Origin: Capillidium heterosporum
Taxonomy: Eukaryota > Entomophthoromycota > Entomophthoromycetes > Entomophthorales > Capillidiaceae
Length of the DNA: 64,000 nt
NCBI GenBank assembly: GCA_016630905.1
Contig: WBMQ01000014.1
Location: 124,001-188,000, forward strand
Direction: 5' to 3'
Shown here: in pieces, positions 58,573 through 64,000 of the stretch
Layout: every line of letters begins with the position of its first letter
Numbering within the stretch: the stretch's first letter is position 1
The notes under the pieces: model-generated
What the model saw: the letters and a program-made list of their open reading frames with translations, nothing else
Databases searched by the model: none
What the model was told of the DNA's origin: nothing
Program-made: the position numbers and the translations under genes

Positions 58573-59130
58573 CTAATCGTAAAAGAGCCAGATGATTTTC
58601 CAATCTCTATCCAGGCACACGCTCAACCTTTCTGAATCGAAATAATTAGTAGCCGGCGTATTTGGTTCAACATTGCAAATTTTATGGACGAACTTAATCC
58701 GACTTGTAGACATACATATTTCTATTATTCATCATCAAAGCTAAATTCACCTTGGTATTATCTTTATCTTTTGCACCTTCGTCGAAGCTGAATCTTCTGC
58801 TCAAGCACTTTTTTTTCAAGTTGATTACGATAGTATCCTATTCGTCAGCAACAGCTCTATTCTTACCATTAGATGGGTAGGTGATGAAATTTAAAGTTGA
58901 CCTTGGACGTAAATTCCAACAGGGGCAAAATATGTTGAAATTTAGCTCGTTAGTCTCTTTGGGATACCCTATTTCCAATTTATTGGCCAGAATCAGCTCG
59001 ATAATGGAGCAGTGGCAGAATATAGGTTGGATGGGCATGGAACTTACCATTGGTGTTAAGGACAAGCATATCTGAGAGCGTTAACTTAATGCAGTATTTT
59101 AAAAATTACAAGTAAAATAGAAGACACCAT
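58573..59130 (-). pseudogene. I78-like paralogue, copy 2, probably decayed
   Basis: Same plan as copy 1: a 21-nt first exon (59130-59110, MVSSILL), an intron of exactly 38 bp at the same place, then ICLSLTPMVSS with the signal-peptide end, IFCHCSIIE and NIFCPCW cysteine pairs. An in-frame TAG near 58840 interrupts it, after which LKKKCLSRRFSFDEGAKDKD still aligns with LNKKFLGKIFSYDQ of copy 1. An I78-like tail (CNVEPNTPATNYFDSERLSV, then CLDRDWKIIWLFYD) ends at 58573, but no splice acceptor joins it in frame. The tail has gained cysteines. Conserved intron position and length show tandem duplication. Confidence 0.7.
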
Positions 59131-59687
59131 TGTTTTTATAAATTTTTAGTTTGAATTGAAGCCTTTGTATTCATCTTTATAGGAGTGTTAAATTGGTTTG
59201 GTGTATTGAGTATGTCTCAGTTTAATAATAGATCATCTATAGATGCTATACTGCATACATTACAAAATTCAAGAAATTAGCAACCCACTCGTATTCATCA
59301 ATTTCATATATATTTCTACTTTAGACTAAATCTACCTACAAATTAAACCTTTGCTATTTACATCTCCCTCACATTTTGAATTGCAGATTCCATTTTCAGA
59401 TATACGTTTCCCAATATCTAATTGACATCATTTACTCTCATATAAAGGCTCATTTTAGAGTATAATGAGATGTTGTCAATGGCTCTTGTTTGAAGAATTA
59501 ATTAGAAATTAAGATCTCTTAGCTATTAAATTGGAGCAATTCTTTGTAAACATACGTACCTTTGGTTTTACTCACAGGTTTCGCGAGCCTGAACTTAAAG
59601 CTAGGTAACGTTATTATGCCAAGTTAAATGTAACTAAAGTAAAAGAAAATATGTCAAAAATACGCATTTTATTTCCTAATAATTTTC
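59131..59687. other. Spacer between I78-like copies
   Basis: AT-rich sequence of 560 bp without a recognised frame. Confidence 0.4.
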
Positions 59688-60075
59688 TTAAGCGTAGTGC
59701 AATGAGATGATCTCTATGTTCCTGTTTAAATGCACGCCAAGTCTTTAAGAATCAACCATTGTGAAGATAATCATTATATTCCTTGATAAAAAGTCGTTTA
59801 AAAAAGCTGAAATCGGACTTGTAGATTTATATATGTTCATTAAGCATATAAAATTGGAGCTTACCTTGGTAGGATCGCGGACTTTTAGAGCTTCCTTATA
59901 TATGAGGATTTTGCTTAAAAATATTTTGTTCAAGGTTTCTATAGGCATATACTCGTTGTTCATGACCCCTTTGCCTTTAGCTACTTTGTTGTTAGAGTCG
60001 AGTTTGTTTACCAGTTTATCATCCCTAGTTTCCAACTTATTGGTTAACATTAGCAACGGTTGAACCCATGTCGGA
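59688..60075 (-). pseudogene. I78-like paralogue, copy 3, fragment
   Basis: The middle region reads MLTNKLETRDDKL ... YMPIETLNKIFLSKILIYKE, matching LAIENLNKKFLGKIFSYDQ of copy 1, with the exon 2 donor preserved (AAG/GTAAGC). Downstream, RLGVHLNRNIEIISLHYA before the stop at 59688 corresponds to NRLNVHLDEEHRIIKLTFG. The signal peptide and the first cysteine pair are not detectable, and the rest of the last exon is scrambled. Best read as a decayed third member of the tandem array. Confidence 0.65.
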
Positions 60076-61885
60076 GATAGATCAAACTACCTTAGAATTT
60101 ACAGTCATAATTAAAGATAAAAGCACGTAGTACAATCAATATCGATAAGTTTTTAATAAATTATGAGTGAAGTGGTACAAACTATCGTTTCTACAAAATT
60201 GTATTGGGTTTGATATATGTTGACCCAACAGTTTGTTTGGTTTTATACTATTTTAATGAAAGTCTTGTTTGAATAGTATGTCATATATCAATATGTTTTT
60301 AAATAGATAGCCATCTGCTTATATATTGGGACTTTATATCTATTATTGCATTGCTTCGCTCTTTCACATTTGTAAAGGTGGTTGCCCAGGAAAGGATGGA
60401 GTAAATTAAATATAACTTAAGGAAAATTTTATCATACATCTGAACACGATGGTATAATATTTGTGGGAATACATCTGACTAATTAACTTCAACTTTGTCA
60501 AGGATATTGCAACTGTCCAAGACTTAGGCTAAATCGAAAGTATCAATTACATTGTAGTGACGATAGTTACTCTTAATGGCTATTTATTCTTTTGAATTCC
60601 CCAAGCTCTACGTTACAGATAGCTATCTACCTACATTTTAGGCCCGTTTTCAAACACTGGTGTCTCATCCTTTTGATTTTAAGCTTATAAAACTAGGCAA
60701 GTTTTCAAGGAAATGAAAATTATTTTAACTTTCATATATAATCTTCTTATAAGCTCTATGGTCCAGGTTCTAGGTTTAATAGCTCCTGTCTATAGACATT
60801 AAATCAAAATTTAATATACCAATGACTATTGCCAGGTGTACAGCTTCATGGTGGTACCGGTTTTGTCTTGAATAGTCCTGAACTATGAGGACTGGCTTCA
60901 AACATCAAATTGTTCTTTTCTTACGATTTGACTCACTAAAGCAAAACACTTAGCCTTCTACTTTAATATCAGGACTCTTCCAAATGTAAGGCTAGATCTA
61001 TCCTTAGCAAAGTTACCAGTTAAAACATAATTTAGCTTGATAATTCAATACTTATTGACAAATGTAAAGTCCGAATTTTAAACAAATATACGATATGTTA
61101 ACAAAGTATGTAAATAATAGCTCATATGTATAGTTACTTAATGTTTTTTGTAAAAGCTGAAATTTACTTACATTTTGAAGTAATGCTATCCGATTTATAA
61201 GGTTCTATCGAAATTAAGAGTCTATTATATAGTAGTATGATTATATATTTAGCCTCTAGACTTGTAGTTTAGAACTTTTACACTTGTACCGATCCCACCC
61301 CTTTGTAAACTTTTACAATCAAACTTGCAAAAATAGTTCAATTTTCAAATGGAAATAACATTTGAGTTCCTTACCAACCTTCACTATTGAACAAAGCAAA
61401 GTTCGTTTTTAAAGCTGAGCAAGTACTTGCAAATTTTAAATTCTTTTATTCCTTAGCTATAAGCTCTTATAAAATTTTATCCTCAAGGCTATGTACCATT
61501 TGTATTTTTAAAAGTCGTTTTGTGCATGTGTGCTATGTAAAAATGGTTTCAAAACCCTTTTATTCTACAATTAATGCACTAGTAATAACTGAACCCAATA
61601 ATCATTTGCACTTCATCCAAGAATATGGATACCCAGTGGGGTATGATAGGGATGGCTTTGCTACAACCTCAGCAGCCCAAAGTGGGGATACTACATTTAT
61701 ATAAACATTTATCTGGCACAGCTTTCACTGCTTTTCAGAATTATAGCTTCATAGTCGTTCTGGCACTTTTAAATCCGATCCTTATGCTACTAAAATCATT
61801 CTTCTTAGTGATTAGAACCTGGAATACTCCATTAAACCAAAGAAACTACAAAAAAGCTGCTCAAAAGCCGACTAAAATGATTTAT
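60076..61885. other. Spacer, nothing convincing
   Basis: Between the I78-like array and the receptor gene. Plus-strand frames at 61387-61704 and 61625-61993 (the second running into the receptor 3' end antisense) are hydrophobic but overlap each other in different frames and show no family signal. Confidence 0.35.
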
Positions 61886-63133
61886 TTAGAAAATCTTGGT
61901 ATCATTCAACAATATGGTGGTAGTAGCATAGGGATCATTTTCTTTCTTTCCATCCTTTTTACCATCATTATTTCCATCACTACCATTCTGTGATCCTTTA
62001 TCAATGTTTCCAATTTCAACTATTTTGATTAGTAACAAATAATAGAAGAAAGGCCTACTATTTTCAGCAGCTTTTTGAGTAACAGAGCTGGGAAATATAT
62101 CTCTAACTTCTCGAAGACACTGCTTTATAGAAAGATGTAAAGTTGGATCCAAAAGGAAGGCCAAACAGTTGAAAGTACCGGTAAGGGCTTAAAATGTTAG
62201 TTTAGTTATAGGTAGATATATTACCGGATCCAAGTGCAGACCAAGTATTCAGGAACGCAGTATCAAAGCCACCAATGTTGCATATGCTTTTCACAACGAA
62301 TCCACTAAGGCAGATGAAGCAAACTAGAGGATAAAAAGATCTATGATAATTAGTGACATTCAAAATAAAATATATACATTCTAAGTATAAGCTTCTTAAT
62401 AAATTTATGCTGCAAGGATGCGGTGGCTTCGAAATTTCCTTCTGAAAATTCGCTTACATCAGTAAGAGCACCAACATTCTTCTGTAACTTGAAAATGACA
62501 AGAAGAGCTATGAAAAAGCAGTAGGTCATTGTGAAAAGCATAACAAGGACCACGAGGAAAAAATTTAGGAGTTTGGATTCAGGGTGCGAATAGTTAATAT
62601 AGCAAAGGTTATCCTTGTTTCTCCCAAAGAAACCCGATGCTACAAACATTAGTAAAGAATAGCACACAACCTACCATAAAGTGGAACTGACATTAAAAGC
62701 GAAAGAGCTAACGAAGTGCTCCAGTAATAGTTCTCCCACTTAGATCTAAAGGATATATTCTGCAAGTATACTAGCTGAAGGTTGAGGGCAATGGAAATAT
62801 TCAAAAAGCAATAAATGATCCGGCCAAAAAATAAGTAAAAGCCAATGAAGGTACAAGTGGACCCTTCTGGAACAACATAGTAGTAATTGAGAATGAGATG
62901 ATTAGCAAAATCTACAAAAGATATTCCAGCTTGGAGGCGCAAAGTGATCCGGTTTACCAGGCTTCTGTTGTGAAGAACTATAATAATCAGCATGGGTTGT
63001 ATAAAAATACATTACATAGGAGACTCATCAGGATGAGAGGCACCAAAGATAACGCAATACTAACGTACTTTGAAACTTGGATAAGAGTTGAAAATCCATA
63101 TACTAGGCCGGCAGTTTGTGGTGATGCAGACAT
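61886..63133 (-). CDS. Seven-helix G-protein-coupled-receptor-like protein
   Basis: 366-residue membrane protein from five exons: 63133-63016, 62977-62675, 62639-62378, 62340-62225 and 62187-61886. Introns are only 38, 35, 37 and 37 bp, each GT...AG and frame-keeping. Seven hydrophobic segments follow in order, starting with VSIALSLVPLILMSLLFL. The first intracellular loop is HNRSLVNRITLRLQAGISFVDF, like the (D/N)R(V/I)(S/T)LRL loop I recall from zygomycete cAMP-receptor-like/fungal class GPCRs. TM3 contains GRIIYCFLNISIALNLQLVYL, and the last helix FNCLAFLLDP ends with a Pro as in many receptors. The C-terminal tail is Gly/Asn/Asp/Lys rich (KDGKKENDP) and could bind G-protein or arrestin. 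It lacks a signal peptide and a large ectodomain. Ligand unknown. TATAAATA lies 42 bp upstream of the ATG. Confidence 0.82.
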
Positions 63134-63174
63134 TTTAAACTTTAAAGAAACTTTAAATTAAGGTGTATTCATTA

Positions 63175-63182
63175 TATTTATA
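63175..63182 (-). promoter_or_regulatory. TATA box of the receptor gene
   Basis: TATAAATA on the minus strand, about 42 bp upstream of the ATG at 63133. Confidence 0.5.
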
Positions 63183-64000
63183 GTATTTGGACAATGGATT
63201 TTAAATAGATAAGTCGTATCCATCCCCAAGAATTGTTGGCTTCTGGATATAAGAATAAGTTAAATAGTAAAATTGCTACCGAAAGAAGCCAAATTTCTTT
63301 ATTTCTATCCGAAATGCTGCATATTCAAAGGAGCATATGTTCCTATATATTTTATATCTCATAGAAGGAACAGTGCTTTCGAGTGAAAAGCACCAATCGG
63401 GAAAATATATGAATTCACAAGTGGAACATGATCGGTCCAGTGGTTGGATGCCTTGAGCTTTGTAATTTTGGATAGATTTAAAGTACAATAAGTCCATATA
63501 TAGTACAAAGGCAAGCCACACAAGCTTTTAGTGAAGCATATAATAAGAAAGGCCATCGAGTATAGAAAGTATGAGTTATGGAAATGTTTATTTGATATAT
63601 TATTATAATCGAAATGAACGCTGCAAGTCAACTATATTGTTCTAAAAATTTTACCAATTTTTTGCATTTGAACTTATGAAAGTACATTAAGTATATAAGA
63701 ATAGCATACTAAATGATTTTTCTAGATTACTTCTGACCTAGGAATATTTATTCTAGAAATATATTCACTTTATAGCTGAAATTATTGTCCGTGAAGCTAT
63801 CTAAAGTTTACTGTATACTGGTGGATCGAAATTTGAAAGGTGTACAATTTTTGAAGTGTAGGTTGACTTGACTGCTCCTATAAGTTTCAATAAAAATATA
63901 TCTTGGTGGATTTTTACTATCGATAAAGAAAATTTATGTGTAAAAGTGTGAAAATAGTGATAAAGCATTGTATTCATTAAATGATGAACGGCTAACCATA
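63183..64000. other. Right-edge region with unassigned hydrophobic frames
   Basis: Minus-strand frames at 63276-63521 and 63359-63631 overlap. The second has a hydrophobic segment (FLYSMAFLIICF) and could be an exon of a membrane protein that continues beyond the window, but I see no family signal or clean splice sites. Confidence 0.25.

Noticed and set aside
62977-63016. Apparent frame break after the first helix of the receptor
   Set aside because: A 38-bp GT-AG intron (62978-63015) explains it exactly and yields the expected loop, so it is not counted among the frame shifts.

Overview
The window looks like nuclear DNA of a fungus, most likely an early-diverging 'zygomycete'-type lineage. 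Supporting points are a fungal type I fatty acid synthase with beta and alpha halves on one chain, a fungal Zn2Cys6 regulator, spliceosomal introns of only 35-96 bp with GTAAG/GTAAT-type donors, GC-richer genes set in AT-rich spacers, and a seven-helix receptor of a kind I associate with zygomycetes. Entomophthoralean fungi (Conidiobolus-like) are my best guess; this is inference and no species can be named from the sequence alone.

Layout. 1-7.3 kb: 5' part of a fused FAS1-FAS2 gene (minus strand, running off the left edge). 9.5-10.6 kb: dihydroflavonol/methylglyoxal-reductase-like SDR. 11.6-12.0 kb and 27.4-27.9 kb: two near-identical intact copies of an unknown 156-residue gene in inverted orientation. 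12.8-14.7 kb: NCA2-like mitochondrial protein. 18.9 kb: small homeodomain protein. 20.7-22.3 kb: equilibrative nucleoside transporter. 24.3-26.2 kb: zinc-cluster transcription factor. 28.8-30.6 kb: aromatic amino acid decarboxylase. 31.2-33.2 kb: secreted Lys/Glu/Pro repeat protein. 34.2-35.1 kb: secreted four-module cysteine-rich protein. 37.3-39.1 kb: GH3-type acyl-amido synthetase-like protein. 41.9-44.0 kb: relic of an ABC transporter. 44.3-45.0 kb: GC-rich Gln/Cys coiled-coil protein. 47.1-48.4 kb: F-box/LRR protein. 49.1 kb: P450 relic. 50.3-55.7 kb: convergent P450 and full-size ABCB transporter. 57.4-60.1 kb: tandem array of three I78-type protease-inhibitor-like genes, two of them decayed. 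61.9-63.1 kb: five-exon seven-helix receptor. The spacers (up to 4 kb) hold nothing I can recognise. I saw no tRNA or rRNA gene, no CRISPR array and no transposon or virus-like element.

How the genes relate. Most are unlinked housekeeping, regulatory or surface/secreted genes. The P450 and the ABC exporter face each other 160 bp apart, and degraded relatives of both lie within 10 kb upstream, so a P450-plus-exporter block may have been duplicated and then partly lost. The two secreted repeat proteins and the I78 array suggest a fast-evolving extracellular repertoire.

Most unusual signal. Seven otherwise convincing genes (FAS, nucleoside transporter, ABC transporter, GH3, F-box, Lys/Glu/Pro protein, cysteine-rich protein) are broken by about eleven frame shifts. 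Every one is of the same sign: a single surplus base, so the reading moves +1. No deletion-type shift was found. This is either an insertion-biased sequence error or, less likely, frequent +1 ribosomal frameshifting.
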